DNA from: Streptomyces sp. LaPpAH-108 | Lineage (GTDB): Bacteria > Actinomycetota > Actinomycetes > Streptomycetales > Streptomycetaceae | DNA length: 64,000 bases | Assembly: GCF_000373625.1 (NCBI RefSeq) | Contig: NZ_KB892000.1 | Coordinates: 61,320 to 125,319 of the forward strand | Reading direction: 5' to 3' | Shown here: positions 34,563 through 44,028 of the stretch, one piece after another | How the letters are laid out: each line of letters starts with the position of its first letter | Position numbering within the stretch: the stretch's first letter is position 1 | The notes under the pieces: generated by a model | The model's input: the letters and a program-made list of their open reading frames with translations, nothing else | Databases searched by the model: none | What the model was told of the DNA's origin: nothing | Made by a program: the position numbers and the translations under genes

Positions 34563-36743
34563 TTGCCCAGGTTCAGCGTCATCGTCCCCGCGTACGAGGT
34601 CCAGGCGTATCTCTCCGAGTGCCTGGACTCGGTGCTCTCGCAGTCGTACGCCGATCTCGAACTGATCGCCGTGGACGACGGATCGCCGGACGCGTGCGGC
34701 ACGATCATCGACGAGTACGCGGGCCGCGACGCCCGGGTCCGCCCCCTGCACCTGACCGCGAACCAGGGCCTCGGACCTGCCCGCAACGCGGGAATGGCCG
34801 GGGCGACCGGCGACTATCTCCTCTTCCTGGACGGCGACGACACCCTCACCCCGCACACCCTGCGCGCGGTCGCGGACCGGATCAGCCAGACCGGCGACCC
34901 GGACGTGCTGGTCTTCGACTACGCGCGCACCTACGGCGACGGCCGCGAGGTCCGCAACCGGGAGGCCGCCCGGCTGGCCGAGCGCGGCCCGGCCCCCTTC
35001 CGCCTGGTGGAGCGGCCGGGTCTGCTGCGGGTGCTGATGGTGGCCTGGAACAAGGCCTACCGGCGGGAGTTCGTGGAACACGGCGAGCTGGTCTTCCCGC
35101 CGGGCTACTACGAGGACACCCCCTGGACCTTCCCGGTGCTGATGTCGGCGGACACCATCGCCACCCTGGACCGGGTCTGCGTGCACTACCGCCAGCGCCA
35201 CTCCGGCTCCATCCTGCGCACCACCAGCGACCGGCACTTCGACGTCCTCGACCAGTACGAGCGGGTCTTCGCCTATGTCGACGCGCGGCCCGAACTGGAC
35301 TGCTGGCGCCCGGAGTTGTTCCACAAGATGGTCGAGCACTACGCGACCGTCTTCAGCCGCCCCGACCGGCTGCCGCGCCGCAGCCGCCCCCGCTTCCTGC
35401 GCCGGGCCCGCGCCCACTACCGGCGCTACCGGGTGGCGGCCCCCCGGCCCTCCCGGCCTGCCCGTCCCTCCCGCCGCGCCCGGGCCCGGCACGCGCTGAT
35501 CCGCTTCGGGCTGCACCGCACCTACCGCACCCTGCTGCTGGTCTCGGCGGTGCGCCGCCGCACCCGCGCCTGCGCCACCGACCGGGTGCGGGCGCTGCGG
35601 GCCGCCGCGCTGCGGCTGCACTACCGGGTCCAGCTGCGGCTGCCGCTGCGCGAGGACGACGCGGTGTTCGCCGACTGCGGGGGCACGGGGGGCGGTGACC
35701 CGGCCGCGCTCGCGGAGGCGCTGCGCACCCACGCCCCGCACATCCGCACCGCCTGGATCGCGCACCCCGGGCAGCCCTGTCCCGGCGGTACGCGACCGCT
35801 GCGGCCCGGGTCCGCCGCCTGCTGGAGCGCGCTGGCCCGCTCCAAGTACCTGATCAGCAACGGGGTGTTCGCGCCCGGCGTGCGCAAGCGCCCGGGGCAG
35901 ATCTTCCTCCAGACCGGCGACATGGCCCCGTGGACCGACACCGCTCCCGCGACCCGCCCGCACGCCCTGTGGGACTACACCCTCTCCCCCGGCCCGCACA
36001 CCGCCCCGCCCGCCGAACGGACGCACCCGGTCCCCGGCACGACCCTGGCCTACGGCCGCCCGCGCAACGACGTGCTCCAGCGGGCCGCTCCGGCCGACGT
36101 GACCCGGCTGCGCACGGCGCTGGGCATCCCCGAGGGCACCGTCGCGATCCTCTACGCCCCGGGCCGCCGGGACCATCCGTACACCCGGCGCCCCGTCCTC
36201 GACCTGGAGCGGCTGGCCCGCGAGCTGGGGCCGCGCTTCGTCGTGCTGGTCCGCGCCGGGCAGGCGCCGGTGCTCTGGCGGCGCGAGATCCCGGGCGTCC
36301 TGGACGTGTCCGCGCATCCGAGCGCGGCCGAGGTGTGTCTGGCGGCGGACGCGCTGCTCACCGACGGCGCACCGCTGATGTTCGACTACGCGGGCCTGGA
36401 CCGGCCGATCGTGGTGCACGCCGGGGACGGCTTCCCCGGCGCCCCCGGCGAGGTCGCGGGGGACGAGGACGAGGTGATCGGCCTGTTCGTCTCCGGCCGC
36501 TGGCGCGATCCGGGCGCGGACGGGCCCCGGGCGGCCTTCCGGGAGCGGTTCTGTCCGCTGGACGACGGCCGGGCCGCCGAGCGGATCGTGCGGCACGTCA
36601 TGCTCGGCCGGGCGGACGGGCTGCCCGAGGTGATCCCGGTCGTGGACCGGCGCCCGGTGCCCTCCGCCGCCGCGCGCGCCCTCGCGCCGCCGGTCCCGGT
36701 GCCGCAACCCGCCACGCCGCGCCCCGTCACCGACGGCCGCTGA
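34563..36743 (+). CDS. GT2-TagF fusion protein A; TagF half lacks catalytic motifs
   Basis: The 726-residue protein has an N-terminal GT2 domain and a C-terminal CDP-glycerol glycerophosphotransferase (TagF-type) domain joined by an Arg-rich linker. The GT2 half looks intact: VDDGSPD, DGDD at 90-93 and YEDTPW at 183-188. In the TagF half every hallmark is lost: the HGTPLK motif reads GDMAPW (452-457), the R-x-H motif reads RAG (564-566), and TDYSSIMFDY reads TDGAPLMFDY (600-609). The fold and the C-terminal DDGRAAERIV are kept and the frame is unbroken, so it is probably a pseudo-TagF rather than a pseudogene. The start is TTG 34563, aligned with MPRFS of both following paralogues. It is the first gene of a three-gene set. 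Confidence 0.88.
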   Translation: MPRFSVIVPAYEVQAYLSECLDSVLSQSYADLELIAVDDGSPDACGTIIDEYAGRDARVRPLHLTANQGLGPARNAGMAGATGDYLLFLDGDDTLTPHTLRAVADRISQTGDPDVLVFDYARTYGDGREVRNREAARLAERGPAPFRLVERPGLLRVLMVAWNKAYRREFVEHGELVFPPGYYEDTPWTFPVLMSADTIATLDRVCVHYRQRHSGSILRTTSDRHFDVLDQYERVFAYVDARPELDCWRPELFHKMVEHYATVFSRPDRLPRRSRPRFLRRARAHYRRYRVAAPRPSRPARPSRRARARHALIRFGLHRTYRTLLLVSAVRRRTRACATDRVRALRAAALRLHYRVQLRLPLREDDAVFADCGGTGGGDPAALAEALRTHAPHIRTAWIAHPGQPCPGGTRPLRPGSAACWSALARSKYLISNGVFAPGVRKRPGQIFLQTGDMAPWTDTAPATRPHALWDYTLSPGPHTAPPAERTHPVPGTTLAYGRPRNDVLQRAAPADVTRLRTALGIPEGTVAILYAPGRRDHPYTRRPVLDLERLARELGPRFVVLVRAGQAPVLWRREIPGVLDVSAHPSAAEVCLAADALLTDGAPLMFDYAGLDRPIVVHAGDGFPGAPGEVAGDEDEVIGLFVSGRWRDPGADGPRAAFRERFCPLDDGRAAERIVRHVMLGRADGLPEVIPVVDRRPVPSAAARALAPPVPVPQPATPRPVTDGR

Positions 36744-36868
36744 ACACCGTTGGATCTCCCGGGAGTTCCCATGCCCCGCTCCACGACGCGGCCCACCCCG
36801 AGCCGGCCCTCCACCTGGCGCCCCGCGGGCCGCCCCGGCCGCGTCCGCAAGACGACAGAGAGAGCAGA

Positions 36869-39070
36869 ATGCCCCGCTTCAGCATCATCGTCCCCTCGCA
36901 CGGGGTCTCGGGCCGGCTGTCCCAGGCCCTGGACTCGGTCCTCGCCCAGTCCTTCGACGACCTGGAGCTGATCCCGGTCTGCGACGACGCCGAGTCCCCG
37001 GCCGCCCAGGTCGCGGCCGAGTACGCCCGGCGCGATCCCCGGGTGCGCCCGGTGTACTCGCCGCCGTCGGCGGGGCTCAGCGGGGCCCGCAACACCGGGA
37101 CGCGGGCGGCGCGCGGGGCGTACGTGCTGTTCCTGGACGGCGACGACCTGCTGCTGCCCGGTGCGCTCGCGGCGGCGGACGCCCGGCTGACCGAGACCGC
37201 CGGGGTGGACGTGCTGCACTGCGCGTACGAGCGCGTCCCCTGGTGGGAGGGCGATCCGGCCAACCCGGCGGCCCCGCTGCTGGCCAAGGCGCCGAAGGGG
37301 GCCTTCGACCCCGCGATGGTGCCCGAGCCGTTCGGCTCACGGCTGCCCGCCTGGAGCGCGGTGTACCGCCGGGTCTTCCTCACCGAGCACGAACTCGCCT
37401 TCCCTGACGGGCACTTCACCGACCTCGGCTGGGCCGGACTGGTCGCGGTGGCCGCGCGCCGGGCCGCCGTGCTGCGCCGCCCGCTCATCAGGCACCGCGC
37501 CCGCCGCCAGGGCAGCAGGCTGAACCTGCCGGGCGCCCACCAGCACACCCTGCTGGACCAGGTGGAGCTGGTGCTGACCCGGGCCGCCGGGGCCGGGCTG
37601 CCCGCCGCACGGCGGCGGGCACTGTTCGACCAGCTCTTCGCCGAGGTCCTGAAGACGGCCTCCCGTCCGCACCGGCTCCCCTCCGGACACCGGAGGTTCT
37701 TCCGCCGGGCCGCCCGCCTCTACCGCCGTCACCGCCCCGCCGGACACCGCTTCCCGGACGGCAGCCTCGGGGTGCAGCACCGGCTGCTGGCGGTGGGCGC
37801 GTACAGCGCGTTCCGGGCGCTGCGCGGCGCCAACCGCGCCGCCGCCGGAGTCCTCGCCCGGCTCCCCCGCCCCCGCATGGCGCGCACCCGGCTGCGCTAC
37901 GCCCGCGCCCTGCGCCGTCCACTGGACCCCAACCTGGCGGTGTACTGCGCCTATTGGGGCCGGGGCTATGCCTGCAACCCGGCCGCGATCCACGCCAAGG
38001 CCCGCGAACTCGCCCCGCACATCCGGTCGGTGTTCCTGGTGGAGGCGGGCCAGGAGCACACGCTGCCCAACGGCGTCGAGCACGCGGTGCTCGGCTCGCA
38101 CCGCTCCTGGGAGCTGCTGGCCCGCGCCAAGTACCTGGTGAACAACGCCAACTTCGCCGAGGGAGTCGTCAAGCGCCCCGGCAGCGTCCACCTCCAGACC
38201 CAGCACGGCACCCCGCTGAAGACGATGGGCGTGGACCAGTCGACGTACCCGGTGGTGGCCTCGCGCTCGGGGAGCTTCACCAAGCTGCTCGGCCGGGTGG
38301 ACCGCTGGGACTTCAACCTGTCCGCCAACCGGCACTCGACCCAGATGTGGGAGCGCGCCTTCCCGGGCTCCTACGAGCAGCTGGAGTACGGCTATCCGCG
38401 CAACGACGTGTACTGCACGGCGACTTCGGAAGACGTGGCCCGTGTCCGCCGCGAGCTGGGCGTGCCCGAGGGCCGCACCGCCGTGCTGTACGCGCCGACC
38501 CACCGCGACTGGGCGGACGGCTTCGAAACCGGCCTGGATCTGGAGGAGTTCTGCCGCGCGGCCGGTGACGACGTGGTGGTGCTGCTGCGCGCCCACTACT
38601 TCTACGACCGTGGCACGGCCCGGAGTTCGGACCGGATCATCGACGTGACCGCGCACCGCTCCGCCGAGGACGTGTGCCTGGCGGCGGACGCGCTGATCAC
38701 GGACTACTCCTCGATCATGTTCGACTACGCCAACCTGGACCGCCCGATCGTGATCTACGCCGACGACTGGGAGGTCTACCGCGAGACCCGGGGCGTCTAC
38801 TTCGACCTGATGGCCGCCCCGCCGGGCCCGGTCGCCCGGACGCCCGAGGAGCTGGCCCGGATCTTCCGCGAGGGCACGTACGCGGGCCCGGAGTCCCGGG
38901 AGCTGCGGGCCGAATTCCGGGAGCGGTTCTGCCAGTTCGACGACGGGCGGGCCGCCGAGCGGGTCGTACGCCGGGTGCTGCTCGGGGAGCCGCCCGAGGC
39001 GCTTCCGCCGGTGGTGCCGCTCGCGGAGCGTGTCCCCGCCCCCGCCGCCGCGACCCTCGTGAGGAGCTGA
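36869..39070 (+). CDS. GT2-TagF fusion protein B; TagF half intact
   Basis: This 733-residue paralogue of its neighbours should add glycerol-phosphate-like units to a wall polymer at the cytoplasmic membrane face. TagF motifs are complete: QTQHGTPLK (His446), RAHYF (His576), TDYSSIMFDY (from Thr611). The GT2 half keeps DGDD (90-93) but has FTDLGW at 183-188 where A and C have YEDTPW, so the conserved Glu is Thr although the Asp remains; its glycosyltransferase activity may be altered. ATG 36869 follows a GAGAGAG purine stretch. The next gene starts 6 bases after its stop. Confidence 0.9.
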   Translation: MPRFSIIVPSHGVSGRLSQALDSVLAQSFDDLELIPVCDDAESPAAQVAAEYARRDPRVRPVYSPPSAGLSGARNTGTRAARGAYVLFLDGDDLLLPGALAAADARLTETAGVDVLHCAYERVPWWEGDPANPAAPLLAKAPKGAFDPAMVPEPFGSRLPAWSAVYRRVFLTEHELAFPDGHFTDLGWAGLVAVAARRAAVLRRPLIRHRARRQGSRLNLPGAHQHTLLDQVELVLTRAAGAGLPAARRRALFDQLFAEVLKTASRPHRLPSGHRRFFRRAARLYRRHRPAGHRFPDGSLGVQHRLLAVGAYSAFRALRGANRAAAGVLARLPRPRMARTRLRYARALRRPLDPNLAVYCAYWGRGYACNPAAIHAKARELAPHIRSVFLVEAGQEHTLPNGVEHAVLGSHRSWELLARAKYLVNNANFAEGVVKRPGSVHLQTQHGTPLKTMGVDQSTYPVVASRSGSFTKLLGRVDRWDFNLSANRHSTQMWERAFPGSYEQLEYGYPRNDVYCTATSEDVARVRRELGVPEGRTAVLYAPTHRDWADGFETGLDLEEFCRAAGDDVVVLLRAHYFYDRGTARSSDRIIDVTAHRSAEDVCLAADALITDYSSIMFDYANLDRPIVIYADDWEVYRETRGVYFDLMAAPPGPVARTPEELARIFREGTYAGPESRELRAEFRERFCQFDDGRAAERVVRRVLLGEPPEALPPVVPLAERVPAPAAATLVRS

Positions 39071-39076
39071 CCCGCC

Positions 39077-41296
39077 GTGCCCCGCTTCAGTGTGATCGTG
39101 CCCTGCTTCAAGGTGCAGGGCTTCCTGCGCGCGTGTCTGGACTCGGTGCTCGGCCAGTCGTACGCCGACCTGGAGGTCATCGCCGTCGACGACCGCTCCC
39201 CGGACGGCTGCGGCGCGATCCTGGACGAGTACGCCGCGCGCGACTCCCGCGTCACCGTGCTGCATCTGCCGGAGAACGTGGGCCTGGGCCGCGCCCGCAA
39301 CGCCGGGATGCCGCACGCCACCGGCGACTACCTCCTCTTCCTGGACAGCGACGACACCCTGACCCCGGGCGCGCTCAAGGCCGTCGCGGACCGCCTGGAC
39401 GAGACCGCGGACCCGGACGTGCTGGTCTTCGACTACGCGCGCACCTACTGGTGGGGCGGCACCCGGCGCAACGTCCTCGCCCATGTGCTGGCGGAGTCGG
39501 GGCCCGGCACCTTCACGGCGGCCGACCGGCCGGAGATCCTGGACCTGCTGATGGTGGTGTGGAACAAGGTCTACCGGCGCGACTTCGTGACCGAGCACGG
39601 CTTCGCCTTCCCGCCCGGCTACTACGAGGACACCCCCTGGACCTTCCCGGTGCTGCTGAGCGCCGGGCGGATCGCGGCCCTGGACCGGATCTGTGTGAAC
39701 TACCGGCAGCGGCGGCAGGGCAACATCCTGTCCACCACGAGCCGCAAGCACTTCGACGTCCACGACCAGTACGAGCGGGTCTTCGCCTTCGTGGAGGCGC
39801 GTCCGGAGCTGTGGGTGTGGCGGCCGTATCTGCACCGCAAGATGGGCGAGCACTGCCTGGACATCCTCGCCAAGCCGGACCGGCTGCCGCCCGCCGACAA
39901 AGCGGAGTTCTTCCGGCGCACGGCCGAGCTGTTCCGCGCGCACCGGCCCGAGGGCGCCGAGGTGACGGGCGAGACGGCGGTACTGACCGGCGGCTACCGG
40001 GCGTATCTGGTGCGCCGTCAGGCGGCGCGGGCGGCCCGCGAGGCCCGGCGGCGGGCGGGGCGGCTGCGCGGGACGGCGTCCGCGCGGGCCCGGCGCGGCT
40101 GGACGGCGCTGCACGGGCTGCGCCCGCTCGACCCCGATCTGGTGGTCTACTCGGCGTCCTCGCACCGGGGGATGCGGGGCGACCCGGCGGCGGTGTACCG
40201 CGCGGCCGAGGTGATCGCGCCCCGGCTGCGCGGGGTGTGGGTGGTCCGGGACGAGGAGACGGCGGCGGGGCTGCCGGAGGGCACCGAGTACGTCGTCGTC
40301 GGCTCGCGGCGCTACGGCGAGGTCACCGCGCGCGCGACGTTCTTCGTCAACGACGTCAACTGGCCCGGTGATCTGGCCAAGCGGCCCGGCGCGGTGCACA
40401 TCCACACCCACCAGTGCACCCCGCTGAAGTACCTGGGCGCCGATCTGCTGGACCGGCCGGGGGCGCGGCTCGGCTTCGACGTGCCGAGGATGCTGCGCCG
40501 GGCCGACCGCTGGGACCACAGCCTGGTCGCGAGCCGGTACGCGGAGCTGGTGTGGGAGCGGGCCTATCCCTGCCATTTCGCCTCGGCGCGCACGGGCAGT
40601 CCGCGCAACGACGTGCTGGTGCGCTCGGGCGCGCTGCGCGGCGCGGACTTCCGGCTGCGGCACGGCATTCCCGAGGACCACACGGTGGTGCTGTACGCCC
40701 CGACCCGGCGCGACTACCAGCGCGGCGGTCATGTGGACCGTCCCGATCTGGCCCGGTTCGCGGCCGGTCTGGGGGCGGGGCACACGCTCGTGGTCCGGCT
40801 GCATCCGACGCTCGCGGCCGGTCCGGCGCGCGGGCTGGGGCTCGCGGAGCTGGCCCGGCGCGGGGTCGTGGTGGACGCCACCGACGAGCCGGACACGGCG
40901 GAGGTGCTGCTCGCGGCGGACGCGCTGGTGACGGACTACTCGTCGATCATGTTCGACTACGCCACCCTGGACCGCCCGATCGTGCTGCTCGCGGACGACC
41001 ATGCCACCTTCGCGGCGAGCCGGGGGACCTACTTCGACGTGACGGCGGAGCCGCCGGGGCACGTGGCGTACACGGAACGCGACCTGGTCCGGCTGTTCGC
41101 GTCCGGCTCGTGGCGGGACGCGGACGCGGCGGCGCTGCGGGCCGCCTTCCGGGCGCGGTTCTGCGCGTACGAGGACGGCCGGGCCGCCGAGCGCGTGGTG
41201 CGCACGCTGCTGCTCGGCGAGCCCATGCCGGACGCCCCGGCGGCGCGTGTCCCCCGTCCGGCGATGGGCGACGGGGTGCTCACGCCGTCGCCCTGA
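39077..41296 (+). CDS. GT2-TagF fusion protein C; both halves intact
   Basis: This 739-residue paralogue keeps both sets of motifs. The GT2 half has VDDRSPD, DSDD and YEDTPW (183-188). The TagF half has HTHQCTPLK (His445, with the GTP of HGTPLK changed to QCTP), RLHPT (His576) and TDYSSIMFDY (from Thr619). It is therefore the best candidate for a complete bifunctional wall-polymer enzyme: a sugar transferase joined to a polyol-phosphate polymerase. The Cys next to the catalytic-type His is unusual for the family. GTG 39077; translation is probably coupled to the preceding gene. It ends 9 bases before the converging ohr gene. Confidence 0.9.
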   Translation: MPRFSVIVPCFKVQGFLRACLDSVLGQSYADLEVIAVDDRSPDGCGAILDEYAARDSRVTVLHLPENVGLGRARNAGMPHATGDYLLFLDSDDTLTPGALKAVADRLDETADPDVLVFDYARTYWWGGTRRNVLAHVLAESGPGTFTAADRPEILDLLMVVWNKVYRRDFVTEHGFAFPPGYYEDTPWTFPVLLSAGRIAALDRICVNYRQRRQGNILSTTSRKHFDVHDQYERVFAFVEARPELWVWRPYLHRKMGEHCLDILAKPDRLPPADKAEFFRRTAELFRAHRPEGAEVTGETAVLTGGYRAYLVRRQAARAAREARRRAGRLRGTASARARRGWTALHGLRPLDPDLVVYSASSHRGMRGDPAAVYRAAEVIAPRLRGVWVVRDEETAAGLPEGTEYVVVGSRRYGEVTARATFFVNDVNWPGDLAKRPGAVHIHTHQCTPLKYLGADLLDRPGARLGFDVPRMLRRADRWDHSLVASRYAELVWERAYPCHFASARTGSPRNDVLVRSGALRGADFRLRHGIPEDHTVVLYAPTRRDYQRGGHVDRPDLARFAAGLGAGHTLVVRLHPTLAAGPARGLGLAELARRGVVVDATDEPDTAEVLLAADALVTDYSSIMFDYATLDRPIVLLADDHATFAASRGTYFDVTAEPPGHVAYTERDLVRLFASGSWRDADAAALRAAFRARFCAYEDGRAAERVVRTLLLGEPMPDAPAARVPRPAMGDGVLTPSP

Positions 41297-41305
41297 GGCC
41301 GGGGT

Positions 41306-41719
41306 TCACTCGATGACGAGGTCGACCTCGATGTTGCCGCGGGTGGCGTTGGAGTACGGGCACACCTGGTGGGCGGTCTCGACCAGCTTGCGCCCTGTCT
41401 CCTGGTCCACGGTGTCGGGCAGCTCGACGCGCAGCGTCACCTTCAGGCCGAAGCCGTCGCCCTGCTTGCCGATGCCGACCTCGGCGGTGACGGCGGCGTC
41501 GCTGACGTCCACCTTGGCCTGGCGGCCGACCAGGCCGAGCGCGCTGCCGAAGCAGGCCGCGTACCCGGCGGCGAAAAGCTGCTCCGGGTTGGTGCCCTGG
41601 CCGTTGCCGCCCATCTCCACCGGCATGGCCAGGGCGAGGTCGATGCGGCCGTCGGAGGAGACGGCGCGGCCCTCGCGGCCGTGGGTGGCGGTGGCGACGG
41701 CGGTGTAGAGCGCGTCCAT
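41306..41719 (-). CDS. ohr: Organic hydroperoxide resistance protein (Ohr/OsmC family)
   Basis: The 137-residue thiol peroxidase reduces organic hydroperoxides. Both catalytic Cys are present, in AACFGSAL and QVCPYSNATRGN; TNPEQLFAAGYAACF is typical of Ohr. ATG 41719 (MDALYTAV) is chosen because AGAGGG lies upstream; ATG 41728 is too close to that site. It diverges from ohrR and is expected to be repressed by it. Confidence 0.95.
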   Translation of the reverse strand: MDALYTAVATATHGREGRAVSSDGRIDLALAMPVEMGGNGQGTNPEQLFAAGYAACFGSALGLVGRQAKVDVSDAAVTAEVGIGKQGDGFGLKVTLRVELPDTVDQETGRKLVETAHQVCPYSNATRGNIEVDLVIE

Positions 41720-41783
41720 GGGGACCATCCCTCTCAGGAGTCGGGTGCGGCGGTGTTCCACCGTTCTCATGACTTCGAGTAGA

Positions 41784-41827
41784 GCACGCAATTAAATTGT
41801 GCGCAACCAAATGGCGCCTGCTTGGTT
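41784..41827. promoter_or_regulatory. Putative OhrR operators between ohr and ohrR
   Basis: The near-palindrome GCACGCAATTAAATTGTGCGC (41784-41804) is centred on an A/T-rich core like known OhrR boxes. A second dyad AACCAA-N11-TTGGTT occupies 41805-41827, ending 11 bases before the ohrR start. Both lie in the 119-base divergent gap. Confidence 0.65.
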
Positions 41828-41838
41828 ATCCTGGACGC

Positions 41839-42369
41839 ATGACCGCCTCGCCCACCCCGCCCGCAGGCACCGCCCCGAGCGTCGACACCGCCTCGTCCGC
41901 CGCCGAGGCCGACTGGCTCCGGCTCGACCGGCAGATCTGCTTCTCCCTGCACGCCGCGTCCCGCGCGTTCAACGGCGTCTACCGGGTCCTGCTGAAGGAC
42001 CTCGGGCTCACCTATCCGCAGTACCTCGTGATGCTCGTGCTGTGGGAGCGCGGGGATCTGCCGGTCAAGGCGCTCGGGGAGCATCTGCGGCTCGACTCGG
42101 GCACGCTGTCCCCGCTGGTCAAGCGGCTGGAGTCGGCCGGTCTGGTGCGCCGGGAGCGCAGCGCGCTCGACGAGCGCTCGGTGCGGGTGCGGCTCACCGA
42201 GGAGGGCGTGGCGCTGCGCGAGCGGGCCCTGGAGGTGCCCCGCCGGATCGCGGCCGCGACCGGCGCCGACCCGGCGGAGATCGGCGAGCTGCGCGAGCGC
42301 CTGGACCGCCTCACCTCGGCGCTGGACGCGGCGGTACGGGACCTGGAGGCGTCCCCGGAACCCCGCTGA
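41839..42369 (+). CDS. ohrR: MarR-family organic peroxide sensor OhrR
   Basis: The 176-residue repressor has a winged helix (LGEHLRLDSGTLSPLVKRLE) and the redox-sensing Cys in LDRQICFSLHAASR, where oxidation releases DNA. It controls ohr and itself. ATG 41839 begins a short disordered N-terminal tail. Its 3' end overlaps the convergent membrane protein gene by 59 bases. Confidence 0.93.
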   Translation: MTASPTPPAGTAPSVDTASSAAEADWLRLDRQICFSLHAASRAFNGVYRVLLKDLGLTYPQYLVMLVLWERGDLPVKALGEHLRLDSGTLSPLVKRLESAGLVRRERSALDERSVRVRLTEEGVALRERALEVPRRIAAATGADPAEIGELRERLDRLTSALDAAVRDLEASPEPR

Positions 42370-43975
42370 CCCCGGCCCGCCGGACGTACAGCCGTACGCT
42401 CGCGTCCGGGCTCAGGGTCTCCTCGACGGGCGTGAACTCCTCGGCCAGCAGGGCCATCTTGGCCCGCTCGGCGGCCCCGGCCGGGCTCCAGCGCCCCTCC
42501 ATCAGATCCCGGTCGGCCACCACCCACACCCGGTCGAGCCGTGCCAGCCGGGCCCGCAGCAGCGCCGGGTCCGCCTCCCGGCCGTACAGCGTCCCGGAGG
42601 GGGCGACCGGCGACAGCAGGGCCACGTCCCGGACGCCCCGGAAGGCGTCCGGGTAGGCGAGGGCCGCGTTGCGCGCCTGCGCGGGCAGGAACAGCACCGG
42701 CTGTCCGGGCCGCACCGCGTGCTCCGCGACCCGGGCCACGGCGCCGAGGTCGTCCGGCCGGTTCGCGGGGTCGCGGTCGGCGCGCAGCAGCGGGAGCTGT
42801 CCCAGGTAGGCGAGGCCGAGCAGCGCGACGCCGAACGCGGCGGCGAGGGAGGGGAACCACCGGCCGCCGGTCGTCGGCAGACACCTGCGCACCACCGCGT
42901 CCGCCCCCGCCGCCACCAGGAGCGGCGCCCCCGAGAGGGCGTAGAGCACATACCGGTCGACGTACAGCGGGGACAGCTGCGAGGCCAGCATCAGGGCGGC
43001 GGGCGGCACCACGGTCAGGGGCAGGCACAGCCGCGCGAGGGTCAGTCGCCCGCGGGGTGCGGCCAGGCCCGCGAGGCCGAGCAGGGCGAGCGGGAGGCAG
43101 GTCCAGTACAGCGGGTCGCTCTCGCCGAGGAAGGCGCGCAGCAGACCCTGGGCGGTGTCCCAGGTCGGCGGGCCGAGCCAGGCCAGCTGGGCCGACTGGG
43201 CGTGCGAGACCAGGGCCATCGGCAGCAGCGCGAGGACGACCGCGCCCGCCGCGCGCCCCCAGCCGCGCCACACCCGCCGGTCCGCGCGGGCCAGCGCCAG
43301 CGACACCGCGTGGGCGAGCAGCAGCAGGACGGCGAACTCGTGCAGCCAGCAGGTGAGTCCGAGCAGCAGGCCGTAGGAGCGCCAGGAGTTGGTGCGCACC
43401 GCGCGGGTCAGGAGCAGGGTGGCGCCGGTGGCCCCGGCGGCGACGAGGGCGTAGGAGCGGCCCTCCTGGGCGTAGTGCCCGGCCATCGGGGTGATGGCGT
43501 ACAGCAGTCCGGCCCACAGGCCCACGCGCGGGCCCGCGAGGCGGGTGCCGAGCGTGCCGACCAGGGCGGCGGTCACCGTCGCCGCGCACACCGAGGGCAG
43601 CCGCAGCAGGACCTCGTCGGGGCGGACGGCGAGGACGGCGTGCATGAGCAGGTAGTAGAGGCCGTGCACGGCGTCCACACTGTGCAGCAGCCGCCAGATG
43701 TCCGGCACCCCGCGCCGCGCGACCTGGAGGGTGACGGCCTCGTCCCGCCATGTCCCGCCCCGGTCCACGCCCCACAGTCCGAGCGCGAGCATCACCGCCG
43801 CGGGCACCACCGCGGCCAGTGCCCCGCGCCCCGGTGCCCGGACGGTCGCCCGGTCCGCCGCCCGTACCGGTACGACTGCCGCTTCTCCCGCCGCGTCGAG
43901 CGGCTGCGGTTCCACAAGAGGCCCGACGTTCACCACGGCCCGATCTTTTGCGATGAGACAACCTTTTATGACCAT
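42311..43975 (-). CDS. Multi-span glycosyltransferase (GT39/ArnT-like)
   Basis: The 554-residue membrane protein has about ten spans and the first-loop motif GTWRDEA, where Asp-Glu are the catalytic-type acids of GT-C glycosyltransferases that use polyprenyl-phosphate sugars. It ends in a cytoplasmic or external alpha/beta domain with VWVVADRD. It probably adds sugars to the wall polymer or a lipid carrier outside the membrane (inference). Start ATG 43975 is tentative; GTG 43936 is possible. It diverges from the next GT-C gene and its tail overlaps ohrR by 59 bases. Confidence 0.82.
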   Translation of the reverse strand: MVIKGCLIAKDRAVVNVGPLVEPQPLDAAGEAAVVPVRAADRATVRAPGRGALAAVVPAAVMLALGLWGVDRGGTWRDEAVTLQVARRGVPDIWRLLHSVDAVHGLYYLLMHAVLAVRPDEVLLRLPSVCAATVTAALVGTLGTRLAGPRVGLWAGLLYAITPMAGHYAQEGRSYALVAAGATGATLLLTRAVRTNSWRSYGLLLGLTCWLHEFAVLLLLAHAVSLALARADRRVWRGWGRAAGAVVLALLPMALVSHAQSAQLAWLGPPTWDTAQGLLRAFLGESDPLYWTCLPLALLGLAGLAAPRGRLTLARLCLPLTVVPPAALMLASQLSPLYVDRYVLYALSGAPLLVAAGADAVVRRCLPTTGGRWFPSLAAAFGVALLGLAYLGQLPLLRADRDPANRPDDLGAVARVAEHAVRPGQPVLFLPAQARNAALAYPDAFRGVRDVALLSPVAPSGTLYGREADPALLRARLARLDRVWVVADRDLMEGRWSPAGAAERAKMALLAEEFTPVEETLSPDASVRLYVRRAGVSGVPGTPPGPVPPRPAPR

Positions 43976-44028
43976 TGACGGCGTATCGGCGTGGATACAC
44001 CATCCACCCGGATTACGCTCCCCCCTCG

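Noticed and set aside
34563..36743. First GT2-TagF gene as a pseudogene
   Set aside because: The frame is unbroken and the GT2 half is fully intact; only TagF motifs are substituted, so it is listed as a coding gene with a degenerate domain.
36744..36868. Second start site or leader peptide at ATG 36770 (ATGCCCCGCTCC)
   Set aside because: It resembles the paralogues' first codons by chance; the frame leads to Pro/Arg-rich sequence and does not join gene B.
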